Shown: positions 37,001-48,612 of the stretch, piece after piece
How positions within the stretch are numbered: position 1 is the stretch's first letter
How the letters are laid out: each line of letters opens with the position of its first letter
Assembly: GCA_020740775.1 (NCBI GenBank)
Contig: JAHEWK010000001.1
Location: 4,340,001 to 4,404,000 of the forward strand
Length of the DNA: 64,000 bases
Origin: Ilyonectria destructans
Taxonomy: Eukaryota; Ascomycota; Sordariomycetes; Hypocreales; Nectriaceae
Direction: 5' to 3'
Notes under the pieces: generated by a model
What the model was told of the DNA's origin: nothing
The model's database searches: none
The model's input: the letters and a program-made list of their open reading frames with translations, nothing else
Translations under genes and position numbers: made by a program

Positions 37001-37530
37001 TCGGGCGGGCTTCTCACCAGTCGCCGTAGGGAGACATCGTCGGCCACCATGGCGGCATGACGAGTGCTTCTATTGGCTCCGGCGGCGCCTTCAGGGGGCT
37101 CTGCCTCCACGTTCCACTAATAAGCACCCGTGGACTGGAAACTAGAGCCCCTTTCAGTGGCTGATTCAGTGGCTGATAGCCCGAGCCCAGGCCCAAGCAC
37201 CAAGACTGGACCTCAGCCCATCAATGACGTTGCGTCCCATGGCCGCCGCATGTCCAGTGTTGAGCGAGCCGCTCCGGACGCACACAACAGGATGCGCTAC
37301 AAGGACCAGTAATTATAGCTTAGAAATATCTGTGCGTTAGGTCGGTACTGTGTGTATCATAGCACATAACACAAGGCCGAGACGGGCAAATAGGATTGCC
37401 GTTGCGGTGGTGCGCTGCGCTGCGCTACGCTGAGATGTGAGGGGGCGGCTCTCACCGTCTCCCCAAGTACGAAGTATCGCACCCACTTGCCCTCCACTGC
37501 GCTGTACCACCCCAGTAGTCCAGTAGTCTA

Positions 37531-37575
37531 GTACCTAAATTACCTACCGAAGGTACCTACCTACCTACCTTAACC
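37531..37575. promoter_or_regulatory. TACCTA motif cluster upstream of Ync13
   Basis: A cluster of TACCTA/TACCTACC copies, one embedded in GGTACC, lies about 320-365 bp before the Ync13 start codon. Similar clusters occur before Nik1 (48036-48056), near eIF3m (25893-25913) and at 3228-3241. The recurrence in non-coding DNA suggests a shared promoter or core element, but the binding factor is unknown. Confidence 0.4.
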
Positions 37576-37894
37576 AAGTTTCCGCCCAAACGTCAGCTCG
37601 TCATTCCATCCTCAATCCTGTTGCATATCTTGTCTTCTCCTTGTCAGACGCCTTTGTCGACTTTCCCTCCGCACCAATACCGATACCACATACACCAGAC
37701 AGCCCGCCACCGTCTTCTACGCTCCGGCTGCCCACTGCGACTCCCTATCGCCTGCTGTTGGTCATGAGCCAGGGGGCGTATCGACCGTTTGGGCATCATC
37801 TTGCGTCCTGAGCAACCCCACCATCTCCGTTTCCCACCGTCGCCGACACAACTTCGACATTGAAATCGACATCGACACTGAAATCGACATCGCC

Positions 37895-40800
37895 ATGTCG
37901 ACAGCATCTCGCAGCTCCTGGCATGGCCGCCGTGCCAACAGCAGCAAAGATGCTGGCAGAGCCCGCGCCGCCTCGAGGGCTAATCACATCGTCGTTGAAC
38001 ATGAAGAGGCCCGCAGCTTTGCCCTGCGCGCCGCCTATCTACACTACCTGTTGCAGCCCAAGGCCAAGCGAAAGCAATACGTCCCGGCCCCCAAGCAGCC
38101 CGCCCGAACACACACCAGCGTCGGTGTCCTGGTCCAGGAATACGTTTCTGGCTCCTCCTCCGGCCTGAAGCTGCCGCACAACTTCTCTAGCGCTCTGCTT
38201 GATAGAGTAAGCGGTATCCTCACGGGCAGCGAGCGCCTCCCTGGCTACAACGATGCCGCCGTCAAGAGAACCTTTGCCGAAGCATACACTGCCTTCACCG
38301 AGCGCAACTTTCGCAAGACGATTGACAAGGAGAGAAAGCTGGAACCTCTCATTCTCATGTTCTACACTGCCGCCACCAAGGCTGCCCAGAAAGGCGCCGT
38401 TGCCGGTGACGACTCCTGGAAGCTCATCCCCGACCGACACCTCGCCCTGCTTGTACGCCTGATTGCCACAATTATCCGAGACCACGGCCACGATCGCGAT
38501 AAGCCTGAGCTCATGTCCAGGCTCAATTCACTGGAGAAGAAGCTCCTCACCAATGATCAGGATTTGGTTGCCGATGGCGCTGGCACTACAATAGAAGTCG
38601 TCGTGCCCTTGAGCTATGATGTCAAGGACATGCCCATGGTCCAAGTTGTCGCCAGCATCTTTGGTCTGAGCTTTTCTGAGGTACAGGCTGAGATCAACGA
38701 GAACCGACAAGTGTGGAACGAGGAGGCGGCGTTGAGGGACCTCAAGTCCTACCAGGCCAGGCTGAACTCAAACCTCCCCGGTGCACTCAGGAGCCAGGAC
38801 TTTGATCTTGAGGAGTCATTTCTTGAGTGGAAAGAAGCCGAGACACCCCACCTCTCTAAGATGATCCTCGACGTCATATTGGCGAAGCCAGAGTTGGCCA
38901 AGTCATCAACTAGTCATTTGGACAAGACCTTGCCGAATCGGCCCCAATCCACTTATGACGATCGAGCATATGCAGACCTTAGCCGTGCTCTTTCCAACTC
39001 TACTGATGGCACTCTAGCCTTTGACCCGTCGCTTAACTTGGCATCCCTATCCATCAATGATCCTAGCATCAGAACTGTCGAGGAAGATATCTACACCTTC
39101 ACACCCCAGGATCCTAGGGCCTTTTTCAAGTATATTCTCCAACAAGCCATGTCCTTTGACCAGATCCATGCCGACCCAGACCTTGACTACCAACCCCTCT
39201 CTAAACTGTCCATGGATCTCTTGACCGAGCTCTGCGTGCGCTGGCGAGTCCCTCAATTCTCGAGACTCATTGTCCTACTTGAGGTGGCTGCCCGCAAATT
39301 CGTGGACCGGGAACTGGTTCCCGAGGAACTAGACGCCGTATTCGACTTTATCAAGGCGCCGCTTCCCGAAGTGAAGAAGCCTCCTCATATGCCTCAATAC
39401 ACTACTCCTCTCCCTGAGATTGACCCAAGCCGATGGGCTGTCCATGATTTTGCCGTCTATCAGCACACACTCTCCAGCGTCCACGAGACCCTGCTACGCG
39501 AACTTTATGACCTGATGGAGAAGTGCTACGACGTGAAGCCACCACAGATCGCCGCTGTTTTGTTTGTCTTGGATCAGCACATCATGGGCGACCCATGCTT
39601 CTCGCCGAGGGCCGATGCTGCCTCTGAATTTGCGGAGCATCTCTCCCAAGCACTACGGCATAGGGCTGCGGATGCATATCGCCAGTACATGGAGAAAGAA
39701 ATACCTGCACACAGGGAAGAGTGGGACTTTGGCCATGCGGTCAAGCTCGGCAAAACGGTCATCAAGCTGTGTGATAGGATCAAGAAGCGATACAAGAAGA
39801 CTCCCGAGATAATGGGAGTGAACCCCTTGGCTATCCTTGTCGAAGAGGTCTTCCCTAGTTTCGAAGAGGATGCAGACGCCATAATCCAAACTATCTTGCA
39901 GAGCGCTGCTGAGACACAGACCGAAATCGACATACAAGAGGGTTTTGAGCTGTACAAGGAGTTGATTGAAATCCGTCGGATTCACCATGAGTCTCTCCCT
40001 GGACGGCCATTTGCGTTTAACATTGAGAATCTCTTGGTTGACTTTGTGTGGCGCTGGATTGGCGCTGCCGAAGCTAGGATGGAGGAGTATGTGGACCAAG
40101 CCATCAAGCAGGACCAGTTCCAGGTCCGTACGGAGAGTCCTGAACAAACCCCCTTAGACTCGGAGCGTCACAGTGTGTCCATTATCGACATGTTCATGCT
40201 GTTCAACCAGACCATTGATCAGGTTGTCAAGCTGGAGTGGAATAACGAGGAGCACAATGCTCGGTTCATGACGGCCCTCGCAAGGTCGTTCGCCACAGGC
40301 ATCGGAAAATACTGCGAGGTGGTTGATGGACGCTTTGCCAAAGAGATGGACCGCCCGTCAGCCGAGGAAATGGCAGCACAAACCCAGTCTGCCCAGGATA
40401 GGTGGATGCAGTACGCCAAGGATGCCTGGAACAACAAAGACCGCGTTGAGCCCTTTCAATTTTACCCCGAGGTAAGAACCTTCATCTCCGCCCTAACCCA
40501 GCCACAAGCTAACATCTTCTAGTCTTTTGTGAAGCTCAACAACATCGAGTATGCTATGCAAGAGCTGGACAAGCTTGAAAGGACTATGGAACCGGACGCC
40601 TGCGCCGCCTTGCTAGAGAAGATTGATGGACCCAAGAAAAAGGTCCGCAGGCCAAACAAGTACACCTTCACGATCAAGGTGGTGGAGGCCGAAGATCTCA
40701 AAGCCTGCGATCCCAACGGCTTTAGTGACCCTTATGTGGTTTTTGGCGACGAGTACCAGAAACGCCTCCACAAGACGAGGATCATCTCGAAGAATCTCAA

Positions 40801-42099
40801 CCCGAGATGGGACGAGACATTTGACATCACAGTCCAGGGACCCGTGAATATGATTGCAACCATTTGGGACTATGATACATTCGGTGACCACGACTACGTG
40901 GGTCGAACTTCGCTCAAGTTGGACCCTGTTCATTTCAGCGACTATCTGCCCCGCGAATTCTGGCTGGATCTGGATTCTCAAGGTCGATTGTTGATCAGGG
41001 TCAGCATGGAAGGCGAGCGAGACGACATTCAGTTTCACTTTGGAAAGGCCTTCCGGCACCTTAAGCGCACCGAGAGAGATATGGTCCGCAAGATCACAGA
41101 CAAGGTGAGCAGTCCACTGTCTTGGGGTTGTCGGATAGTAATGCTAACACGAAGCAGCTCACTTCTCAAATTAATGCTACGCTCTCAGTTGAAACGCTCC
41201 GACATCTGCTTGGAACCGGAGGCATTGGAGCATCTGTCACAAGTTTGTGGAAGAAACGCGCGTCGACAGTGCCTGTCGCGACACCCACCCAGATCGAGAG
41301 TGCACTGACTCCCTTGTTTGCGTATTTTGACGAGAACTTCGCCATTATGAAACAGACCTTGACAGAAGCGACAATGATTGCAGTCATGACACGTCTGTGG
41401 AAAGAAGTCCTCATGGTCATTGAGTGGCTTCTAGTGCCACCACTGTCGGAGAAGCCCTCCCAGCAGCGGCCGCTCTCGCGCAAGGAACTTGATGTAGTCT
41501 ACCACTGGCTGGAGATGCTGTTTGTATTCTTCAACGCCAAGGATGAGCACTCGGGAGAGCAGTTGGGAGTTCCGGCGGAGGTGCTCAAGTCGTCTAAGTG
41601 GCACGAGCTGGCTTCGCTAAACTTCTTCTACTTTGAGGATTCTAACAGTCTGATCCGAGAGTCGGAACGAATGGCGGCTGCCACGGCCCAGCGCGCACAG
41701 CAAGCCCTCCAGCAACAGAATGCACAGCAGAACCGCCTGTCGGCTCCGCCAACGTTTGGTGCAACGTTTGGCGGCGCAGGGGCATTTGCCAGCATGGGCA
41801 CGATCAGGCGAGGCAAGAGCATCATGATGAGTCGCAACCTGGGTACGATGCGCAAGGCTAAGGAGGCCAAGCGACGAGAGGCACAGGCGGACCCTAGCGA
41901 TGATATGATTTTGCGGATCCTGCGCATGCGGCCCGAGGCGGCGAATTACCTTAAGGAGAGGCATCGCCAGAAGGAGCGGCAGGCGGCGACGGCGGCAGCG
42001 GCGCAGATCGTTAAGAACAGCGTTACGCAGGGGTGGAATGCCGGCGGGGCCCCGGCCTTTTCGGGCAACTTTGGACGGAACAACCTACCGCGGCGATGA
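37895..42099 (+). CDS. ync13: Munc13-like C2/MUN protein, Ync13/Git1 family (1366 aa, 3 exons)
   Basis: Exons: 37895-40471, 40523-41104 and 41158-42099. Fungal UNC-13-like proteins act at the plasma membrane in vesicle fusion: S. pombe Ync13 serves cytokinesis and its relative Git1 serves glucose/cAMP signalling. A basic N terminus (residues 1-70) is followed by a long helical MUN/MHD1 region. One C2 domain lies at about 905-1035 (FTIKVVEAEDLKACDPNGFSDPYVV), with Ca-binding-type Asp at 922 and 928 and in the loop WDYDTFGDHD. A second helical MHD2 region follows, and a low-complexity Ala/Gln/Arg-rich tail. The C2 set between two MUN halves is the layout of this fungal family. Start: first ATG after a C-rich leader. 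Confidence 0.88.
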
Positions 42100-43241
42100 G
42101 AGCTGCGTGAAGCTGAACGATACGGATTTGGAGAAGGCTTGGCACGGTGTTTGGAATTGATGAATCAGATGAGAAGGGGGACCAGACCAGCGGAGATGGG
42201 TAAGGAAATCGACATGGACGGGATATTGCCCCTTGCTTCAATCGCTTGTTTTTAGTACCTGGCTGGATGGAAAGGCATCAGATACCCTCATTCGTACAGG
42301 CAGCGAGGTGATTGTCGTTGATTATTGCGGTCTCATAGGCAGGATGCGAGCAAATTGGGAGCTGGATGGACAGGTTGTAGTATAATCAGGGGGCTCCCGG
42401 GCAAGGAACGATAGAGATGACGGAGTCGCAGCGTTTTGTTATGCACTGTAGTACAGTTTCAATGTGAAGCGTTTCCCAGGTTTAAGGCATACAGGCATCG
42501 GGATGATCTAGTGGCAATCGAGATGTAGCTCCTCGGTAGAGTAGGATGCGGCAACGATGCTACTGTACCTCCCACCCTTGCGCAAGTTCTCCCTGCGCGT
42601 GCTCTAGGAGGATGCGGTTGCAGTCGATGGGACGGCACCGGAACCCTCGTTCACATGGCCTTTATCTCGACGAACAGGGTTCGTCCAGATTGTCGATCTA
42701 CTGCAGAGCAGCCCAAATGGAGGAAGAGTGGTCCTGGATCGTGCAACCGAACAGGCATCAGTTGACAGGCAGCGAGTCATCGGAGCGAATCGACAGTGTA
42801 GGGCAAGCGAACAGCATGGCAAAGTGCAGAAGTGCAGAGCAGAAGTGCAGCACGGAAGCGCGGTAGCCATGTCGTCTGGAACCCGGAGACGACGATGCAT
42901 CATGTCACCCCTGCGTTGGGGATGAGGGCGCGCGGAGAAGAGCTCCGCGTCTGGGCAACAGACTCGGCCGACTCAGTCGGGGGACGGCGGTACAGGATTC
43001 GAAACGGAGCATGGCAGGCCTCTAAGAAGCAAAGTGGAGACGGCTCTCCACCGTTGCGACATGTTGCCAGCGGCTCGAGCAAGGATGCATATGACGAGAG
43101 CCATGTGTGGGCGGAAATGGAGGAGCGGGGGATTGAGCGAGGCTGGGCAGGGCGAGGCGAGCGCAGGCGGGCGTGGATGAGAAGAATGGTGAGACAAGGG
43201 ATTGCTAATGGGATTGGAATGAACATGACGTGCAATAGGAG

Positions 43242-43268
43242 ACACACATACACACATACACACACCGC
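43242..43268. repeat. ACACAT/AC microsatellite
   Basis: A short purine-pyrimidine alternating tract built of ACACAC and ATACAC units. It is in non-coding DNA between Ync13 and Nik1 and has no evident function. Confidence 0.8.
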
Positions 43269-44099
43269 ACACGACAGGACTCAGGAGACCCCTTGGCAAA
43301 AGCCCTTTGGTCGAGGACCCTTTGGATGTGTTACACGGTGGAACACGAGGGCGCTGGGCGGAACGGTGGAGAATCGGCTGGTAAATAGTCGGGCTCGCTC
43401 CTAAATAGGTTAACCGTGATGACGGCATTCAGGGTCCAATGGGCCCTTTCGTCTTGAAAGCGGAGGCCCCAAGAAGCGGAGCCGAGACACAAGATAAGTT
43501 GGGACACAAGGCAGCAATTGGCGAGATCTTTGAGGGTGGTGGCGCTTGCGGGCTTTGGAGTTGATAGCCTTGAGCCGAGTGAGATAGACCAGCTGGTCGT
43601 TCTAGTCGTCGTCTCCTGTATGGCTCTCGCCAACGCTAGACGAGATGAAACCTGCCCGTCTATGGCACCGTCTTTACCGACACTCGGATACCGGTAAGTC
43701 TGAGATTTTGATGCTCGCGGCAACGTAGCACGAGTCGAGGCCTAAGATTGTCGACACTTGCTAGCCTCACCTTACCTGAGCCGTTGACGGCCGGGTCTGT
43801 CACCCACACACACTTGATCCGAGTCCACTTTGCCACCCTTGGCACCTTGGGCATCACGGGCGCTGAGTCTAACAAGCTGTCAGTATGTGTCGCTCATGAG
43901 GCAGCCCTGGAAATGTGTTTTCAGCACGCATCCTGCTCGCCCGTGGATAAAACAAATACTCGAGCTCGACGAAGGAGGAATGACAAAGAACAAGTGGTTC
44001 AAAGGCTCAATTGTAGAGCAAACTATATGCATTTTTGGCAAAGGAAGATGAAACTGTCTTGGAATAATGGTTGATTTGTGACAAGATGGACCGACCGCC

Positions 44100-44215
44100 A
44101 TCTTCTGATTGACCCTAAGCTGTAACTAAGCTGTTAGGCCATAATAGGTAATATATTGAACATTAATATGGATTAGTACTCCGTACTAATTCCCTTGATT
44201 AATACTCATGGGCTG
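44100..44215. other. AT-rich patch with palindrome
   Basis: This is a roughly 110-bp AT-rich patch (AGGTAATATATTGAACATTAATATGG) in GC-rich surroundings. It holds an inverted repeat, ATTAGTAC-TCC-GTACTAAT, at about 44171-44189. It may be a decayed fragment of a small inverted-repeat element, but no flanking target-site duplication was found by eye. Confidence 0.4.
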
Positions 44216-47200
44216 GACCAAAGCAAAGCAAAGAGCTTAGAGTTCCTTCCAATAGCCGTGACGGAACGGCGTGGCGGCGCCAGCACGAAGAGGAAGTCCC
44301 CGTGCCGATCAATGGTGGCTTTGCGTCCGTTTCGGGCGTTGACTGGAGGGGTTACTTGTCGTTTTTAGGTCGTATGCCTACGCACTGGATGTCTCTATCT
44401 GCGACGGCTGGGGGATCGACAAGAGCGGTTGCCAAATCGCTCTCAGACGGGGCGTTGCCGGGATGAGCCAACGAGGTGGTGGTGGGATGTGAGGTACCTG
44501 GAGATGGACACGAGGTGAGACGAGTTGAGATGAGACGAGAGAACAGCGAGGGAAAGTAAAGAGTTGGGGAAGATGAAGGAGTCTGGACTCCTGCAACAAG
44601 GTTACAATGGGAACCACAGCGCGTGGGCACGGCGTGCCATCGTCTGGTTGAAGAGGCCTTGGCTTCCCGACAGAGCACAACAGCAGCAGCACGAGGGTGG
44701 ACGGCCTTGCAACAAATCACTCCCACAGCTCCCATTTGCTGTGGAAAGATGAATGTGAATGAGAATTTTCAACCCAAAGTTGCACTATGATGTGACGGAT
44801 GTACTGGAGGCGCCGACGGGTGCGTCTTGTGCACCTGTTTCCTGTCCCCTCTTTTGGGCCTCGTTTATCGGTGCCTGTCCTTCCTCAACCTCCGGAGGAC
44901 AGAGCTACATACCTACAGTGTGGACGTCGCACCTACATTATGCACCCCAACTCGCTCCTGCCATCAGCGGCCGCAGACAGCCTCACGTGGGCATGCGCGT
45001 GGGCGGTGAAGGTAGCCGCAACTTCCACACACCAGAGGGATCGATTAATATCACCAACCCCGCAGCTTTGAGAGTGTTGGAGTTCTCTCACATGGCCGCC
45101 GTTCTATTGGTTTGCGGGGGTAGAGCATGACCTGGACTGTGGTCCGAGCTGTAACGCCAGCAGCTGAACTACAATGCATTCGGCGCACTGTCTGCGGCAG
45201 TGTCTTGTAGTGGAGAAAGGGACCAAGTCATCAAATTGCCCAGAGGCACTCTCGAGGCCTCTTGGTCTTCTCCGGTACAATCGCTAGCTGCGGCAGACTC
45301 CCTGAAGGCGATGGTATCAGACAAAATGACTCCCCAAGCCGACTCAAGTCTCACCATGGACGAATCAAAAGCTGATCGGCCGTGCTGCTCCGAATGACGT
45401 CGGTGGCTGATCTGCCCTCGGCCCACACACGTCCCCTGAATCCCTGAATCCCTGAATCTCTCCATCCCTGGATCCTGCACCCGCGTCACCGCACTGCAAG
45501 CCTCCCCACCCACACCCACAAGCGCACGCTATTCCAACGATGTCATGGCCGTCTGATCTTGCTCGCTCCATTAACGGAGTGGAGCGGGAGCCAGCATTCT
45601 GCCGACCTATGAAACTTCCTCCCTTTCCGACTGGGTCACCGGTGTACGTACCTAATGTAGAGCCTCCGAGCCGATCAATGGGAGAGGGAAGATTCCCTCA
45701 CATCTCGCAAGGAACGGGGTGTCCTGTCGTATTGTGCTAACGCTCCCTCCACCAGTTCCGGGAGAATTAATAGAACTCTGAAACGACAGGCGCGTCCATC
45801 ACAATGGCGCTACCGTCCATCCCGCGCGCCCATCCTCCTCACCGCGGTCGACGGTTGCCGGGTTCTGGGCGCTCCGAGCCCAGCCCGCCGGCCCAGTGGG
45901 GAGACGGTTGATGACAGTGACAGTAGGCAGCGCCGCCGGCACGGTGCCGCTACTTGGGCCACGCCAGCCCGGGGACCAAGATCTCAAGCGGCGACCCCTG
46001 ACACCGACGAGGAGGCATCTGCCACATGCTGTACTCCGTACGTCTCTGTGTGCACAAGTGATATCGTTGGGTTGGCTGGTTGCATGTCTGAGTGTCAGTC
46101 GGCAGCTAGCATCCTGCTTATGTACCTAGGGCTCCCAAACTCCTCGCTTCACGGACCATATTGGGACGATCGATCTACTACGTACAGGAACCGAGAAGTT
46201 GACTATAGATATCGGAGGTGTGCGACGATGGCATTCGTATTTGATCCGATCAAAGGGGGCAGAGGAGGGATAGGTCCGTTCCAAACCCCATGGCGATATG
46301 GGCGCCCACCGGCCCGTAGGCAAATGGTGCTAGGAAGAGCAATCCCTCAACACGAGATTGCACAGCTTTGCCCGTATCCAGCCCCACTGACACACACTTT
46401 GGTCGAGTCGTGCTGGACCCGCGAGGGCACAACACACCGACGGCGGGCCCTCAACATGTTCTGTACCATGGCGTATCACAAGTCAGAGCCGAAGCAGTGC
46501 TTTCAATCCAATCCTGCATGTACCCGTACAGTGTGGACTACGTCATCCTTCCCCACACAAACGGTCTGAGTTCCTCGAGGTACGTACCGCAGCTAGCGGC
46601 TGGCGTTCTGAAAGATCCCTGGACAATGGGAACGACGAGAAAAAAAAAGAAATGAAAATCACAAGATGACCAGGTCCCTGGGGGAAAAGCAGACCGCACC
46701 ATCGCTCGCACAGAACCGGAGCCTGCGAGTCTCCTAGGACTCGTTACGAAGGTTCCCAAGCCTCCTATGCAGCATGCCGGAGATGTGACAAAAAATTGCT
46801 GTGTGTCTAGCTCAAAAAGAAAGCAAATTAACCCAACGAGGCCATGTAAGCCTCCCTCCCATTGAAGGCCGCATGCCACCACCACATGCATCCACATGCA
46901 TTGTTACCCGCAGCCTTCAGCCGGGCCCTGACGATGAGAGCCTGATGGTGCGGCTGTGGCCAACGAAGCGCAACTCACTGGCACCAACTCAGCATAGGAC
47001 GAGATGGATGCAGTGCTGAATGCTCATTCCAGACGACAAGGCAAGTTTGTCCCTGCACATTGGCACATGGTCGGGAGTCGCCTCTGGCAGCCGCGAGGCG
47101 GCAGCTTTGTGGGCCATCTCTGAGCGGGTTGGCCTTGCCAGGGGTTGTGGCTGGACTGGTCTCGGGGCACGGTGAGGTCACTTGATCCAGAGAGGGAAAT

Positions 47201-47940
47201 CGATCGATCAGTTCGTACTCGCGCTAGACCAAAAGTGGAGGCGGGGGCGTCAGTCGCACGGCACGATTGGCTGGCTTGCTTGTGATTCCCCGGGAAGGGT
47301 CCCCCTGGTCAGGGAATTAACGCCCTCGGGCTGTTTGTTCCATCAACAGGCGCTGGGAGTCGAAAGGTGCTTTGCACACCGATGGCCAATTGCCGCACCC
47401 AAGTACATAGACCTATCCGTTCCTACAGAGTATCGTATTCCATGGGATGGAAACTGCTTCATTTCAGTCGATTCAACTCGACCTATCAGTCGAATCCACA
47501 TATTTCATCCAAGTTCATGCTCGTCGCTCGGGGTCACCATGTCGTCCAGGTGCATCCCAGCGCCTTGGGCCTGCATGACCATTGTCAGTACAAGCCAAGC
47601 ACAGGTTCAATCAAGAATCAATAATTGGTGCCTCACCAACTAATGTACGCGTACACCGAGCAAGCATGGTGCAGTCTGTCTCAGCAGACACAAGAGCCAA
47701 GCCATGCCCTGTTCTCGGCGCTCTGGGCTTCTACTATGTACGCATCACTACTATGCATGAGAGGAGGTGTACTTTTTGCAATGGCATGGGTGGCGGCTGT
47801 TTCTGCCAGCGCCGTCCCCCCCCCGCCGCCGAGCTCGAGCCAGCTAATCCTGTCTCACTCCCCGAATAAACGAGGCTAAACCTGGTTGGAAATAGACTGG
47901 CCTGGTCCCGCCTTATCTCTCTGGCGCTCCCACTCGTTCC

Positions 47941-47961
47941 CAGCACAGCACAGCACAGCAC
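47941..47961. repeat. CAGCA pentanucleotide repeat (4 copies)
   Basis: Four tandem CAGCA units stand about 650 bp before the Nik1 start codon. The array is too short to have clear meaning, but it may vary in length between strains. Confidence 0.75.
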
Positions 47962-48035
47962 AAACTGGCACTACCTGCTGTGCCATGTACCCTGCCTGCC
48001 GCCCACGTCCCTCGCCGAATACGCACCGTCCACTA

Positions 48036-48056
48036 CCTACTAGGTAGGTACCTACC
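48036..48056. promoter_or_regulatory. TAGGTA/TACCTA cluster upstream of Nik1
   Basis: CTACCTACTAGGTAGGTACC, a nearly palindromic arrangement of two TACCTA and two TAGGTA half-sites, lies about 560 bp before the Nik1 start codon. It matches clusters in front of Ync13 and eIF3m. Its function is unknown. Confidence 0.4.
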
Positions 48057-48612
48057 GACAGACGCCAGACGCCCAGGAGGAGCCCTATTTACGGTATTAC
48101 CTCGCTGCCAGTGCCATCCCTCCTTTGTCCCTGCCCCCATCCTAATCCGTCCCAATCAGTCCTCCATCATTCTGCACCGCCCAAGCGCCCGAGTCTCGCC
48201 CTCCCCTCGTCTGCACTCCCGCCCTTCACGGCTCTCCGTCGCAACACCCCTCCGACCCCGAGACAACGTAGGGCCGACCTGCAAAACAATATCCCACGTC
48301 TTCTTCGTTTCGTCCTGCTTCAACCGCGGTTTGGATCCTTGATTGCCGTCGCCGCCCGTCCTCGATACCCTGGCCCAAGGATGCTCTGCGGTCTGCTACT
48401 GCTTTGCCCTTGATTTCGGTCGCCGCTGTGCCTCACCTCCAAGTCGCCTCCAAGTCGCCTGCCCCTCGACGTCCCGCGCCCTCCTCATTCACACCCTGAT
48501 TCCTGCGCCCCTGCCATCGCCGTTTCACCCGAATACCCTTCCGGTTGCGTTCCACTCGCTCTCCTGAAGCCTTCGTCGCCTGACTGCGGCTCAGCAGTCT
48601 CTGCCCTGCAGA

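Larger units (their letters stand above)
33851..37894. other. 4-kb divergent intergenic region, ArfGAP/Ync13
   Basis: No gene is supported between these divergent starts. The ArfGAP side (33950-34060) is rich in GACAGGCGGCGAC and CAG/GCAGCA repeats and should be in its promoter or leader. Frames on both strands at 34138-34920 overlap and look like composition effects. The Ync13 side has TACCTAAATTACCTACCGAAGGTACCTACCTACC (about 37531-37570), then a C-rich leader, and a near-duplicate of GAAATCGACATCG just before the start codon (37862-37893). Confidence 0.45.
42100..48612. other. 6.5-kb intergenic region before Nik1
   Basis: I find no supported gene here. Open frames on both strands are short, overlapping and without domains. 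A 127-codon ATG frame on the minus strand (44735-44352) is the only one whose end looks slightly protein-like, and I do not call it. Notable content: an ACACAT/ACAC microsatellite at about 43242-43268, an AT-rich patch at 44100-44215, four CAGCA repeats at 47941-47961, and a TAGGTA cluster at 48036-48056. The last 500 bases are C/T-rich and should be the Nik1 promoter and leader. Confidence 0.45.

Noticed and set aside
42546..43428. several overlapping frames in the Ync13-Nik1 spacer
   Set aside because: Frames on both strands overlap and none shows a domain, conserved motif or matching splice signals.
44352..44735. 127-codon minus-strand ATG frame
   Set aside because: The end looks mildly protein-like, but the middle is Ser/Thr/Pro/Leu-rich composition, with no domain or neighbouring exon.
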